Origin: Planctomycetota bacterium
Lineage (GTDB): Bacteria; Planctomycetota; UBA1135; GCA-002686595
Direction of reading: 5' to 3'
DNA length: 36,216 bases
Assembly (NCBI GenBank): GCA_027083445.1
Contig: JALWOP010000450.1
Span: 1-36,216, forward strand
Positions 1 to 9,437 of this stretch are shown one piece after another. Within the stretch, counting starts at the first letter, position 1. The number at the start of each line of letters is the position of its first letter. Made by a program: the position numbers and the translations under genes. The notes under the pieces were generated by a model. The model made no database searches and had not been told where the DNA came from. It worked only from the letters and a program-made list of their open reading frames with translations.

Positions 1-2
1 TC

Positions 3-1049
3 TCCTTCCTTGGCCCCGGTGGTGAACCTCTTTCCGCCGAGCTCGACCTGCCCGTCGGCCCGCCGCGCGCCTTTGCTCTCTTCACGCACTGCTTCGCCTG
101 CGACGGGGATTTGCCCGCTGCCAGGCTCATCAGCGAAGCCCTCTGCAGGCGCGGCTTCGCGGTTCTGCGCGTGCAAGAGAATCCGGCCCAGTCGACCGGC
201 ACCCAGGAACTGGCGGCGATCCTCGTCAGCGCCGCCAAGGAACTCGCGAAACAGCACTCGCTCCCGCGGCTGCTCGTCGGGCACAGTCGGGGCGGAACGG
301 CGGTACTCGAAGCTGCGGCCGAACTGCCGGCGACCGAGGCTGTGGTCACCATCGGCGCACCGGCTCCGGCGGCCCTCGCCGAGGGCGAAGCCTTACGCCT
401 CGATGCCGGTCTGCTCGTCATGCACTCGCCGGTCGACAAGGTCGTCGCCATCGACGAGGCTCGCCGGATCTACGAAGGTGTGCACGGATTCAAGAGCTTT
501 CTCTCCCTGGCCGACGCCGACCACACACTCTCTCTTCGGGAGGATGCGGACTATGTGGGGACGATGATCGCATCCTGGGCCCACCGCTACGTCTCCTTCG
601 CCTCCATGGAAGAGAGGGCACCCAAGGAGGGGCGCGTCGCCGTCGAGGAGTGGGACCGGCCCTACACCAACCGGGTCCTCGCCCGCAGGCATACCTGGCT
701 CGCTGACGAACCCAAGGAGCTGGGCGGCCTCGATGCGGGGCCGAACCCCTACGAACTCCTCCTCGCGGGCCTCGGCGCCTGCACCTCGATGACCTTGCGC
801 ATGTACGCGGCACGCAAGCGCTGGCCGCTCGAACACGTTCGAGTCGAGCTTGCCCATTCCAAGATCCATGCAGAGGACTGCGCCGAGTGCGAAACCCGGG
901 AGGGGCATGTCGACCGAATCGAACGGGTAATCGAGCTGCGCGGCGACTTGGACGCAGATCAACGCGCCCGCCTACTGGAGATCGCGGATCGCTGCCCGGT
1001 CCACCGCACCCTCATGGGTGAGAAAGAGGTGCGTACCTCCCTCGCCTGA
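3..1049 (+). CDS. bifunctional alpha/beta hydrolase / OsmC family protein (5' partial)
   Basis: The reading frame is open from base 3, so the start lies before the window; probably only a few residues are missing. The N-terminal half is an alpha/beta hydrolase: an FTHCFAC segment (bases 81-101), a GHSRGG nucleophile elbow with Ser at 285-287, and a VVTIGAPAP stretch. The C-terminal half (from about base 650) is an OsmC/Ohr domain with both family cysteines, GACTS (Cys at 780-782) and DRCPVH (Cys at 993-995). OsmC domains use a Cys pair to reduce organic or fatty-acid hydroperoxides; the hydrolase half presumably acts on an ester or acyl substrate, unknown here. This two-domain fusion is a recurrent bacterial architecture. 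No signal peptide is visible in the part seen, so a cytoplasmic site is likely. It converges on the VWA gene with only 9 bases between the two stop codons. Confidence 0.9.
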   Translation, partial: SFLGPGGEPLSAELDLPVGPPRAFALFTHCFACDGDLPAARLISEALCRRGFAVLRVQENPAQSTGTQELAAILVSAAKELAKQHSLPRLLVGHSRGGTAVLEAAAELPATEAVVTIGAPAPAALAEGEALRLDAGLLVMHSPVDKVVAIDEARRIYEGVHGFKSFLSLADADHTLSLREDADYVGTMIASWAHRYVSFASMEERAPKEGRVAVEEWDRPYTNRVLARRHTWLADEPKELGGLDAGPNPYELLLAGLGACTSMTLRMYAARKRWPLEHVRVELAHSKIHAEDCAECETREGHVDRIERVIELRGDLDADQRARLLEIADRCPVHRTLMGEKEVRTSLA

Positions 1050-1058
1050 GAAGGGCCC

Positions 1059-2624
1059 TCAGCCACCGACCTGAATCAGGTCACCACCGGTACCCTCTGC
1101 GAGTGCACGCAGGGTCCCGTCACTGTGGGTGCCCAGGAAGACACAGTGAATGCGCACCCGCATGAGGTCGCGGATGCGCGGGAGCAGGGGTGCGACCCAG
1201 CCCTTGCCCTCCTCGGTCACCCCGTCGCACAAGACGATGAGCGTGTCGGCCTCGACCTGCTGCGGGTCGAAGCTCTCCTTCTCCCCGAGCCCAAGCGCCA
1301 GCTCCACGGCGGGACGCAGGTAGGTCCCCCCATCTGGAGTGCGCCGCAGCAGGGACTCCCGTGCCCGCTCGAGGTTCTTGGCGGTTGCGGGCACCAGTTC
1401 GCGACTCGAAAGCAGCGGAGTGTCCGAAAAGAGAACGACATTGAAGCGCGTGGAAGGACCGGAGGCCTGCAGGAAGCGCAGCATCTGATCGACGGCCTCC
1501 TCGTAGCGGGAGTGGCCGGTCGTGCCCCACTCATCGGACATGGAACCGGATCGATCGATCACGAAGGTCACCTGGTCGGAGACCGGCTGCAGGCCGAAGA
1601 AAGAGGCTCGGGTTCGCGCCGTCTGAGCGCCGGCCTCCAGGGGCTCCCCAAGGGTCGTGCGCCCCTGACGCACGGCTGCCCACCAGGTGGCCCAGTTGCG
1701 CGGGTCACGACCGATCGACCGGCCACTGATGCGGCGCAGCTCCCGCAATACATCATCCAGGATGCGGCGCGAGCCGTGCCCGCGCTCCTCGCGCCGCGTC
1801 CAGGCGGAGAGGGCCTCGAGCAGGAGCGGAACCCCACGCTCGGGTGCCAGTCCCTGGGCCAGTTCGATCGCGCGCGAAGCGTCGCGCCAATCCGTGGAGA
1901 GCAGGGAAACCCGCAGACGCTGGGAGAGCCGGTCTGCCGAGCGCGGGGCCAGCGAGGAGCGGTTCTCCTGGATGCGTCGCAGTAGGAGCGTATAGGGGTG
2001 ACGAGCAGCCTCGCTGGGAACCGTCTTGCCGAGCAGGCCGACGAGGAGATTGTCCACAGCCGCATCCGGCCAGGTGACCAACTCATCCATCGCCCGCGGC
2101 CAGAGTGGATCCGCCGGGTCGCGGCCGACCGTCAGGAGAGCCTGCTTCAACGCAACCTGGCGGCGTGGAGCCAAGAGATCCACCGCCGCCAGTCGCAAGG
2201 AGAGCTCGCGGGCGGGGCGAACGACCACCTCCTGGGTGATCCAGAGCAAGAGATCGTTCCCACCTTCCCCCGCGAGGGCCCGAACGAGGAGCGCACGTGC
2301 CCCCCTGCGAACCCGGCCCAGGTCGGCTGGGCTCGGTCCCCCTCGGTGTTGCTTCGGCCCAGGGTCTGGCTCGGCGGTGAGCTTCAGCAGAAGCTCCGCC
2401 GCCTCATCCCGCTTTGGAGAAGACCCGCGCAGGGCCGCCTCCGCTCCCTCTAGAGCACGGCTGAACTGCTCCTCAGCCCCGTTCCAGAATGAGTGTTCCC
2501 GTTCCCAGTGGCGTTCGAACGAGCGCAGAGCATCCAGAGAATCGGCACCCCCGGGCACGACCTGGGATCCGCCGGGCCAGGATCCAGAGGGGACGAGGAG
2601 CGACCAGAGGAGCACGAGCAACAT
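1059..2624 (-). CDS. secreted von Willebrand factor A domain protein
   Basis: This 521-residue protein starts with a hydrophobic segment (MLLVLLWSLLVPSGSW) that looks like a signal peptide. Residues about 25-300 are helical and Leu/Arg-rich, compatible with HEAT-like repeats. Residues 299-315 carry a GRDPRNWATWW motif that recurs in the HEAT protein at 20001-21404. The C-terminal third is a VWA domain with a complete MIDAS start, D357-R-S359-G-S361, and a downstream GGTYL that can supply the MIDAS Thr. A metal-dependent ligand-binding role outside the cytoplasm is inferred; the ligand is unknown. The start is fixed by an in-frame TAG six codons upstream. The gene lies 111 bases downstream of the M16 protease gene on the same strand and may be co-transcribed with it. 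Confidence 0.85.
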   Translation of the reverse strand: MLLVLLWSLLVPSGSWPGGSQVVPGGADSLDALRSFERHWEREHSFWNGAEEQFSRALEGAEAALRGSSPKRDEAAELLLKLTAEPDPGPKQHRGGPSPADLGRVRRGARALLVRALAGEGGNDLLLWITQEVVVRPARELSLRLAAVDLLAPRRQVALKQALLTVGRDPADPLWPRAMDELVTWPDAAVDNLLVGLLGKTVPSEAARHPYTLLLRRIQENRSSLAPRSADRLSQRLRVSLLSTDWRDASRAIELAQGLAPERGVPLLLEALSAWTRREERGHGSRRILDDVLRELRRISGRSIGRDPRNWATWWAAVRQGRTTLGEPLEAGAQTARTRASFFGLQPVSDQVTFVIDRSGSMSDEWGTTGHSRYEEAVDQMLRFLQASGPSTRFNVVLFSDTPLLSSRELVPATAKNLERARESLLRRTPDGGTYLRPAVELALGLGEKESFDPQQVEADTLIVLCDGVTEEGKGWVAPLLPRIRDLMRVRIHCVFLGTHSDGTLRALAEGTGGDLIQVGG

Positions 2625-2735
2625 GATGCGACCCCCACCCTAGGCCGTCCTCCCCTATCTATCGAGGGGCTGTTTGTCGAATGCCTTTCTAGTTCCGCAT
2701 GCAACTCGGGAGGACTGTACGACCCCCATCCCTAC

Positions 2736-5435
2736 TCAGTCTCCCGAGGGCCGCCCGCTGCCGTCGACCAGGACCGGGGCCGGTAGATCGAGTTGCTTCA
2801 GGTCCGCCAGGATCCGCTTCGCATCACCAACCAGAACCAGGACCGCGCGCGACAGATCGCCCACCTTCGGGGAAACCGCGCGCAGATCCTCGGCGGTGAG
2901 GCCGCTTTGGCGCTCCAGTTCATCGGCAAGGTCTTCGACGCCACGCCCGAAGCGTGCGAGTTCCGCCCCGGTCGTGACCAACCCGTCGAGTCCCGCAAAG
3001 TCCTGGATCACCCCCAGGCGGGCGTGGGCGATGGCCTTGCGGGCCTCGTCCTCCGTCACATCACCCTCCCGCAGACGCGCGAATTCCTCGAGGAAGGCGG
3101 CCACACCTTCGCCGGTATGCCCCGCTTGGATGCGTGCCTGGGCGATGAGATAGGCGCCACCCCGAGCCCGGACGCCGGCCGCCTGCGCGCCGTAGGTAAT
3201 GCCCCGTTCCACCCGCAGGTTGACGTTCAAGCGACTGGTGAAGCTGCCCCCAAAGAGGGTGACGACCAGGTCGTGCAGGGGCCGCTCGGGGTCGTTCTCC
3301 AGTACGGTAGGCAACTGGAAGCGCACGACCGTCTGGGTCGCACCCGGACGGTCGAAAACCAGGACGTGCATCCCGTCGATCGCCGGAGGATCGATCGCGG
3401 GACGCTCGTGGCGGCCCGACGGGGAGAGTAACCCCTGCCACTGTCCGAAGACCCGATTGAGCTCCGCCTCCAAGGCCTCGCGTTCCACGTCCCCCGCGAC
3501 CAGCAGCCTGGCACCCTCGGGGCGCAGGATGTCCGAATAGAAGGCGACAAGCTCGTTCAGCTCAATCGTCTGGGCCTCCTCGGTCGTACCCCGGATCAAC
3601 CGGCCGTAGGGGTGTTCCGGTCCAAAGAAGGCTCGTAGCGCGATACGGCGTGCGATGACCATGGGATCCTGCTCCGACAGGGTCAGATCGGCCAACCGCT
3701 CACGCTTGACGCGCTCCCACTCCGCAGCATCGAAGCGCGGATGCAGAACGGCATCCGCCATGAGATCGAGGCTCTGGGAAAGCTCACGGGAGAGAGCAGC
3801 GAGATGCACGCGGGTCACATCGCGCTGAACGTCGACCTCCAGTTCGCCGCCCAAGCGATCGAGCGCGTCCGCGAATTCCGCCGCAGTGCGCGCTCCCGCC
3901 CCACGGGTCATCAAGGTTCCGGCGAGATCCATCATGCCCGCCTTGCCCTGGGGGTCCTGGCCGGATCCCACGGGCAATTGCAGAATCAACTGGACCAGGG
4001 GTAGGGAATCGCGCTGCCAAAACTGGACCTCGATCCCGTTCGCGAGCTTGAACTCGATCGGTGCGGGAGGATGAAAGGCCTTGGGGGGAAGCGGCTGGGG
4101 CCGCTCGGCGAGGGGATCCTCGGCGGGAGGCGGGGCGGCGGGCAGGACGCGCTGGATGCGTCGCGGCCGGCCCACGACCTCGGCCAGGGTTCGACGCAGG
4201 CTCTCGGGGGTGGCCGAACGGTAGCGCTGGAGGTCGTTCGCGAACCAGTCCGGCTCACCGAAGTAGGCCTGATAGAGGTTGAGCTGATCCGCTACGGCCT
4301 GGATCGAGTCCAACCCCCGCAGGTTCGAAGCCTCGACCCTCGCCTGGGCGCGGGCGAGTTCCTCTCGAGACGGACCCTCCTCGACGAAGGCGTCGATGAC
4401 CTCCTGTATCGCCCCTTCCAACTCGTCCAGGTCGACTCCCTCCCTGGCCAAGGCGGTCACGGTGAAGCTCGAGCCCAGGCGGCGCGACTCCTGATGCGCC
4501 TCGACATCCTCGGCGAGCCCGCGCCGTACCACCAGTTCCTGGTACAGGCGACTAGAAACCCCGCCGGCCAGAAGAGTCGCTGCTAGATCGAGCTCGGCAT
4601 CCGCCTGGGTCAAAAAGGGGGGGCTGTGCCAGAGGAACCGGGTCTGGGCAAAGGGAGCCTCCGGGTCCACGAGGGAAACGGTTCGGTCACGCTCGAAGAC
4701 CACCGGTGGCGCCTCCCGGTGGGTCGGGTCGGATCGGCGTGGGATCGCGCCGAAGAGACGTGTGATGCTCTCGCGCACGGCGATCGGGTCGAAGTCACCA
4801 GCCACCACGAGGCTGGCGTTGTTCGGTACGTAGTACTCCGCGAAAAACTCCCGCACGTCATCCAGGGTGGCCGCCTCGAGCTCCGCGTGACTGCCGATGA
4901 CGGGATCGTGATAGGGATGCCCCTCGGGGTAGAGCAGGGGGAAGCTCGCCAGGTAGGCGCTCTCATAGGGCACGCCCTCATAGGACTGGCGCAGCTCGTT
5001 GCGCACGACCTCGCGCTCGGCGTCGAGCTTCTCCTGGGTCACGTTCGGTCCCAGGGCTTGCATGCGATCCGCTTCGAGCCAGAGCAAGAGAGGCAAGAGC
5101 TCTGCGGGCCCCTCATCGTAGTAGTTCGTGTAATCCTGACCCGTGGAGGCATTGTTGGAGCCCCCCCCGGCCTCCATCCAGTCGTCGAAACTCGAGCCCG
5201 GAACACGCTCGGTTCCCCGGAACATCAGGTGCTCGAAGAGGTGGGCGAATCCGCTGCGACCAGGCGCTTCATCCTTGGCTCCAACGTAGTACCAGGTGTT
5301 GACCACGACCTGCGGCAGCGAGTGATCCTCGTGCAGGATGACGGTCAAACCGTTGTCGAGCTGAAACTTCTCATAGCTCACATGTTGAGCGAGGGCGGGC
5401 GTTCCCAGCAGGAGCAGGGTCGAGAGGAGGCGCAT
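2736..5435 (-). CDS. M16 family (insulinase/pitrilysin-type) zinc protease, two-domain fusion
   Basis: This is a secreted protease of 899 residues with two consecutive M16 units. The first has the inverted zinc motif HLFEH (H65, E68, H69) followed by an EREVVRNE stretch (about 140-147) that supplies the third ligand. The second unit, from about residue 450, has AGMMDLAG where the zinc motif would be and is the usual inactive partner half. Together they should form the clamshell that degrades peptides. I chose the ATG at 5435 because it directly begins a signal peptide (MRLLSTLLLLGTPALAQ) and lies one base after the stop of the upstream dimethylargininase-like gene. An ATG at 5444 and a GTG at 5462 would overlap that gene. 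It is the last member of an M1-DDAH-M16 run. Confidence 0.93.
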   Translation of the reverse strand: MRLLSTLLLLGTPALAQHVSYEKFQLDNGLTVILHEDHSLPQVVVNTWYYVGAKDEAPGRSGFAHLFEHLMFRGTERVPGSSFDDWMEAGGGSNNASTGQDYTNYYDEGPAELLPLLLWLEADRMQALGPNVTQEKLDAEREVVRNELRQSYEGVPYESAYLASFPLLYPEGHPYHDPVIGSHAELEAATLDDVREFFAEYYVPNNASLVVAGDFDPIAVRESITRLFGAIPRRSDPTHREAPPVVFERDRTVSLVDPEAPFAQTRFLWHSPPFLTQADAELDLAATLLAGGVSSRLYQELVVRRGLAEDVEAHQESRRLGSSFTVTALAREGVDLDELEGAIQEVIDAFVEEGPSREELARAQARVEASNLRGLDSIQAVADQLNLYQAYFGEPDWFANDLQRYRSATPESLRRTLAEVVGRPRRIQRVLPAAPPPAEDPLAERPQPLPPKAFHPPAPIEFKLANGIEVQFWQRDSLPLVQLILQLPVGSGQDPQGKAGMMDLAGTLMTRGAGARTAAEFADALDRLGGELEVDVQRDVTRVHLAALSRELSQSLDLMADAVLHPRFDAAEWERVKRERLADLTLSEQDPMVIARRIALRAFFGPEHPYGRLIRGTTEEAQTIELNELVAFYSDILRPEGARLLVAGDVEREALEAELNRVFGQWQGLLSPSGRHERPAIDPPAIDGMHVLVFDRPGATQTVVRFQLPTVLENDPERPLHDLVVTLFGGSFTSRLNVNLRVERGITYGAQAAGVRARGGAYLIAQARIQAGHTGEGVAAFLEEFARLREGDVTEDEARKAIAHARLGVIQDFAGLDGLVTTGAELARFGRGVEDLADELERQSGLTAEDLRAVSPKVGDLSRAVLVLVGDAKRILADLKQLDLPAPVLVDGSGRPSGD

Positions 5436-5436
5436 A

Positions 5437-6210
5437 TCAAGCATCGAGGATGATGGAGGCACAGGTCACGGTGGCGCCCATGCGGTGAAACTCGGAGAGT
5501 CCCACCTCGAGGATGTCATAGCCCAGGCGGGAGAGGTGTTCGTTGGTACGGGGGTAGGCGTCCGAGCAGATGAGGTGCTTGCCAAGAGCCAGGACGTTGG
5601 CCGCCCCCCACCCTTGCTCGACCGTCTCGACCTGCTCCACGCCCTTGACGCGGCCCAAGTCGAGGTTCGCAGGGGTGACCAGGATACGTCCTCGATCCAG
5701 ACGGGTCATCGATTCGCAAAGGCAACTGCCGGCGCGGACCTCGACCGCCTTGACGACGTAGCCGTAGGCGAGCACCCCCAGAGCGAGAGCCTTCAGTCCC
5801 GCATGGTTCGTGCGCCCGGACTGGCCCACGTAGAGCACCTCGTCCATGGCGCAGACGTCACCGCCGTCGAGGATGGCCGGGGCCTCCAGACGCAGGCAAG
5901 CTCGATCCGAGACCAGGCTGCGCTCGATGTCGGCAAGCTCGCTACGCCTCCCCACCGCGCGCGGGCGCGTCAGTATGGTCACTTCGGGCAGGACGATCGC
6001 CGTGTCCTGCACGCGAAAGGCCTCGGGGTGACCCGGAAGGGGGTCGAGAACGCAGGTATCGACGCACGCACTACGCAGTACCCTCACGTACTCCCGGTGC
6101 TGGTCGAGGAGCCTCTCGGCATCCACGGGCCGGCGGGGATCGGCGCGGACTCCCTGCAAGTCCTCCAGAGCGGGGCGGCGACAGAGCGCGCGCATCTCAC
6201 CCGTTCTCAT
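5437..6210 (-). CDS. dimethylarginine dimethylaminohydrolase (DDAH)-like protein with altered active site
   Basis: This 257-residue protein follows the bacterial DDAH fold along its length: LDQHREYVRVL, TILTRPRAVGRRSE, APAILDGGD, YVGQSGRTNHAG, SDAYPRTNEHLSRLGY, and catalytic Cys C250 in TVTCAS. DDAH hydrolyses N-methylated arginines to citrulline and methylamines with a Cys-His pair. In Pseudomonas DDAH (recalled) the catalytic His lies in VLHLKT; here the aligned segment reads CLCESM, putting C165 at the His position. The substrate-binding Glu before Asp is Q68 (VQD), and the KxDGG loop before the catalytic Cys is MGAT. It may be a divergent enzyme of the amidinotransferase superfamily or an inactive relative. 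No signal peptide is seen. The ATG at 6210 overlaps the upstream aminopeptidase gene by 14 bases; ATG 6195 is an alternative. Confidence 0.85.
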   Translation of the reverse strand: MRTGEMRALCRRPALEDLQGVRADPRRPVDAERLLDQHREYVRVLRSACVDTCVLDPLPGHPEAFRVQDTAIVLPEVTILTRPRAVGRRSELADIERSLVSDRACLRLEAPAILDGGDVCAMDEVLYVGQSGRTNHAGLKALALGVLAYGYVVKAVEVRAGSCLCESMTRLDRGRILVTPANLDLGRVKGVEQVETVEQGWGAANVLALGKHLICSDAYPRTNEHLSRLGYDILEVGLSEFHRMGATVTCASIILDA

Positions 6211-8068
6211 TCAAGATGGCCTCGACCCTCCCTGCCGACACCGGGTGATAGCCGGGGCGCGCACGTTCGAAGATCTCGCGGGCACGCTCGCGTCCACCGG
6301 GGCGCTGTACCAAGGCCCGATAGAGCGGGCCCAAGTACTTGAAGCGCCCCACCTCGATCAAGAAAGACTCGAGGCGGGCATCGATGCCCGCGTAGCCGGA
6401 GGCGATACCCCGCTCGAGCCAGGCCGCGAGGATCTCCGCGTTGCCGCTCTGGGTGAACCCAAAGGCCTGATCGAGAAGGGCCAGGGTTTCGGCATCCGTG
6501 TCGGCAGGGAGGTGCCGAATGAAGGCCAGCCATTGAGCGGTGACCCAGCCGGCTGTCTCCAGCTCCTTCGGAGCTGCGCCTTCCGCAAGGCGCTCGAGCT
6601 CTTCGTCCACCTGCTCGAGAGCCGGCGATTCGAAGTGGGGTGCATCCTGGGGCAGGCCCACGCCCTCGAACCAATCGGTGAGGTCAATCGCACCGGGTGG
6701 GAGGCGCTCGGCGAGGAAGCTCTCCAGATCGGACGTCGTAACCGACTGGAAGGCGTGTCCGTCGAACCACTCGCGCAAGAGGAGGTCGAACTCCCTCCGC
6801 CCCAGGAGCGCTTCGAGACGATGCAGGAACAAAGCCCCCTTGTTGTACGGAACGCCGCTGAAACCTTCGTCGGGGTGCTTGCCCGTCAGGTTGGTGTGCA
6901 GCACCGTCTGCCAGGCCTGCATCTCCTGCATCTCCCGTTCGAGTCCTTCCCCGGCGAGCACCTCATCCATGCGCACCCGCTCCAACCCGTAGAGCGCCTC
7001 CATGATGCGTCGCTCGCAATAGACGGTGAAGCCTTCGTTGAGCCAGAAATCGCTCCAGGTGGCGTTCGTTACCAGGTTGCCCGACCAGGAGTGTGCCAAC
7101 TCGTGGGCCACGACCGAGACCAACGAACGATCTCCGGCGATGACGGTTGGCGTCAGGAAGGTCAGGGTGGGGTTCTCCATGCCGCCATAGGGGAAGGCGG
7201 GGGGCAGAACCAAGAGGTCATAACGCCCCCAGCGGTAGGGGCCGAGGATCCCCTCCGCGGTCGAGACCATCTCTTCGAGATCGGCGAACTCCTCGGCGGC
7301 CGCATCCACGAGGCTCGGAGCGGCATAGACGCTGCACCGCTCCGAGATCGGACGCTCCTCGATCTCCCCGCAGGCCAGGGCGATCAGGTAGCAGGGAATC
7401 GGCCGGGTCATCTCAAAGGACCAGACCAGGCGCTCCTCGTCGATGCCGTCGTCCTGGACCAGCTCCCGGCTGCCACCGCGCCGATCCGCACTCATCAGCA
7501 CGGTCAGCGGGCGGGGCGCGATGATGTTCGCATCGTAGGTGACGCGCACGCCGGGGGTGTCCTGGCAAGGAATCCACGAGCGCGTCAGAATCGACTCGCC
7601 CTGGGTGAAGAGGTAGGGATGTTCTCCGCCGGCCATGGCGGGCGAAAGGAACTGCAGAGCCTCTGCCCCCTCGCCGGTGCGGTAGCGCACTCCGACTTCA
7701 TCGTCGCCGTCGCGCAGGGTGATGCGCAGGGCACGGCCCAAGCGATCCACCGCGGGCTCGAGGCTCCATTCACGGGGCCGACCATCCGCTCCCTCGACGC
7801 CGAGGATCTCCAGGGCCTGGGTATCGAGGACCAGGGTGTGACTACCCGCCCCGCGCGAGAGCTTCAAGATCGCCCGCCCCTTGAGGCGCTGCTCGGCGAA
7901 CAGGATCTCGAGGTCGAGTTTGATGTGCTCGACGCGAACTTCAGCGGGATTGGAGAGGCTGTGCTCGTCCTTCACGATGGCTCGGGACTCCGAAGAGGTG
8001 CTGGAGGGCGCCCCGGACCCGCAGGCCAGAAGCAGGAGCGGCGTGACAACCGAAATCAGGGCCTTCAT
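6197..8068 (-). CDS. M1 family aminopeptidase lipoprotein, leukotriene A4 hydrolase type
   Basis: This zinc aminopeptidase has 623 residues. Motifs in order are the GGMEN exopeptidase signature, then HELAH (H322, E323, H326) and the third zinc ligand E345 in WLNEGF, giving HExxH-x18-E. The surroundings (PCQDTPGVRVTY, PYGGMENPTLTFLTPT, GNLVTNATWSDFWLNEG) are those of the leukotriene A4 hydrolase branch of M1, and the all-helical C-terminal third fits that family. It should remove N-terminal residues from peptides. The ATG at 8068 is preferred over a GTG at 8092 because it directly begins a lipoprotein signal (MKALISVVTPLLLLAC) with a lipobox Cys, so it is probably membrane-anchored and periplasmic. 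A TAAGCT hexamer lies 7 bases before this ATG. First gene of the run continuing into the DDAH-like and M16 genes. Confidence 0.93.
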   Translation of the reverse strand: MKALISVVTPLLLLACGSGAPSSTSSESRAIVKDEHSLSNPAEVRVEHIKLDLEILFAEQRLKGRAILKLSRGAGSHTLVLDTQALEILGVEGADGRPREWSLEPAVDRLGRALRITLRDGDDEVGVRYRTGEGAEALQFLSPAMAGGEHPYLFTQGESILTRSWIPCQDTPGVRVTYDANIIAPRPLTVLMSADRRGGSRELVQDDGIDEERLVWSFEMTRPIPCYLIALACGEIEERPISERCSVYAAPSLVDAAAEEFADLEEMVSTAEGILGPYRWGRYDLLVLPPAFPYGGMENPTLTFLTPTVIAGDRSLVSVVAHELAHSWSGNLVTNATWSDFWLNEGFTVYCERRIMEALYGLERVRMDEVLAGEGLEREMQEMQAWQTVLHTNLTGKHPDEGFSGVPYNKGALFLHRLEALLGRREFDLLLREWFDGHAFQSVTTSDLESFLAERLPPGAIDLTDWFEGVGLPQDAPHFESPALEQVDEELERLAEGAAPKELETAGWVTAQWLAFIRHLPADTDAETLALLDQAFGFTQSGNAEILAAWLERGIASGYAGIDARLESFLIEVGRFKYLGPLYRALVQRPGGRERAREIFERARPGYHPVSAGRVEAILNENG

Positions 8069-8075
8069 TGGGCCT

Positions 8076-8081
8076 AGCTTA
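8076..8081 (-). promoter_or_regulatory. candidate -10 element (TAAGCT), leaderless-type, for the M1 aminopeptidase
   Basis: TAAGCT fits the TANNNT pattern and ends 7 bases before the ATG at 8068. That spacing would put the transcription start at or next to the start codon. No clear Shine-Dalgarno or -35 sequence accompanies it. Support comes from the same arrangement at several other genes in the window. Confidence 0.4.
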
Positions 8082-8111
8082 GAGAACCCCACCGAACCCT
8101 GCCGTCGGGGG

Positions 8112-9437
8112 GAAGCCGAACGAGGAGCCGGAGGGCTGGGGAATCGCTTCGGTGCCCACCGAGCCGCCCCCGATCACCGCTTCCACCACCCTGGGTAACC
8201 CGCGGGAAGGAGGGAGCTAGAACCAGTCCATGCGCTCCTTCGCGGTGATCGGCCTCCTCGCGGTCATTCTCCTGGCCTGCCTCCTTACGCGGGGCGACAT
8301 CCTCACCCGCCGGCAACCGGAGACCACCTCGATCTCCGAGGGAGTGGGCGGCAGCCCCGCGCTGCAAGGGGGGCGAGCGCCTCTGGAGGCCGAACGCCGG
8401 GATGCGGCGCAGGGCACACCGCCATCCGTGGACGGGGCCGGCCCACGGGACGAGGCCTCCGAGAGCACATCCTCTACCCTCGACCTCTTCGTCTTCGATT
8501 CACGCACCGGCGCCCCGGCCGCTGCGCGGGTCAGCTTTTGGGGAGCGCAGGTGGGAGCGGGGGGGGAACGACTACCCAGCGGACTGCGGACGGTCGAGGT
8601 TCCCACCGGAGGGTTGCGGCTGGAAGCATGCCCGGCCGGCTCCTACGAGGCGGTCGTCCACGAGAGCGCCACTACGGAGCCGGGCCCCCAGACCTTCGAG
8701 GTCGAGGGACTCTACACGCGCGTCGATCTCTCCCTCGATCCTCCCCGTGACTTTGGATGCCGACTCCGTGTTCGCGATGAGCGCGGTCGCATTCTCTCCG
8801 ACATCGAGGTCAAGCCCGGTCCCCAGTTCGAGAGCTACTACCTCCCCGACGCGATCCCGTCCGGGGAGCTCGAGGCCTTTCGGAATCCCGACCCCGACGA
8901 GTTGCCTGAGAGCTTGGAGGACCTCCTGGAATATACGGAATACACGGGAGGCTCTCTCGACTCCGCGAGATCGTGGAGCCACCGCCATGCCGTGGACGGC
9001 TGGTTCGACTTCGGTCGTTTCAGTCAGGCGAGCCAGGGGACCTCCGCCGGTGCCTACTATCAGTTGCGCCGCTCCCTGGGAGATGGCCTCTACACCCTCT
9101 GTGAGCTTCGGATCGACACCAAGGAGGCTCCTCCCCCTTCCGAGGAGGAAATCCCCTTCGACCTGGTCGCCGTCCTGCCGGACACCGAGTTCGTGGTCGA
9201 ACGCATCCGGCTCCCCGACGGTCGCACGGGAGACGATGTGCGCGACTTCATCCGGATCGAGAGCGATGCCCTACCCGTGGCGCAATGCAGGTATGCGGGT
9301 GATCCCTGGAGGAGCGTCCCGCTCGAGATCAAGATCCAGGTCCCCGGATTCACCGCTTGGCAAACCACGGTCCGTGCCGGGGAAGCCCTGACGGGGCTCC
9401 CAAAGGAGATCAAGCTCGAGAAGGCCCCGCCCCGCTA
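8112..9437 (+). repeat. tandem duplication, copy 1
   Basis: The sequence from about 8112 is repeated directly from about 9438 at an offset of 1324-1330 bases. It includes the noncoding leader (GGAGGGCTGGGGAATC and GGGAAGGAGGGAGCTAG in both copies) and the whole coding sequence. The boundaries are approximate, set where GAAGCCG occurs in both copies. Confidence 0.85.
8218..8223 (+). promoter_or_regulatory. candidate -10 element (TAGAAC) before tandem paralog 1
   Basis: TAGAAC lies 6 bases before the ATG at 8230, at the same place as TAGGAT before the second copy. It matches TANNNT imperfectly because the last base is C. A purine-rich AAGGAGG is also present (8207-8213), but 16 bases from the ATG, too far for a normal ribosome-binding site. 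Confidence 0.25.

Noticed and set aside
6245-8077. 610-residue open frame on the plus strand
   Set aside because: It is antisense to the M1 aminopeptidase, which has complete catalytic motifs.
8207-8213. AAGGAGG as ribosome-binding site of tandem paralog 1 (and its copy near 9531)
   Set aside because: It is 16 bases from the ATG, too far for normal Shine-Dalgarno pairing, and lies upstream of the TANNNT-like element in both copies.
8402-9391. Overlapping +1 frame inside tandem paralog 1, also open in paralog 2 (9627-10721)
   Set aside because: Conservation in both copies follows from the duplication. The product is Arg/Ser/Pro-rich, as expected for an out-of-frame reading of GC-rich coding DNA.
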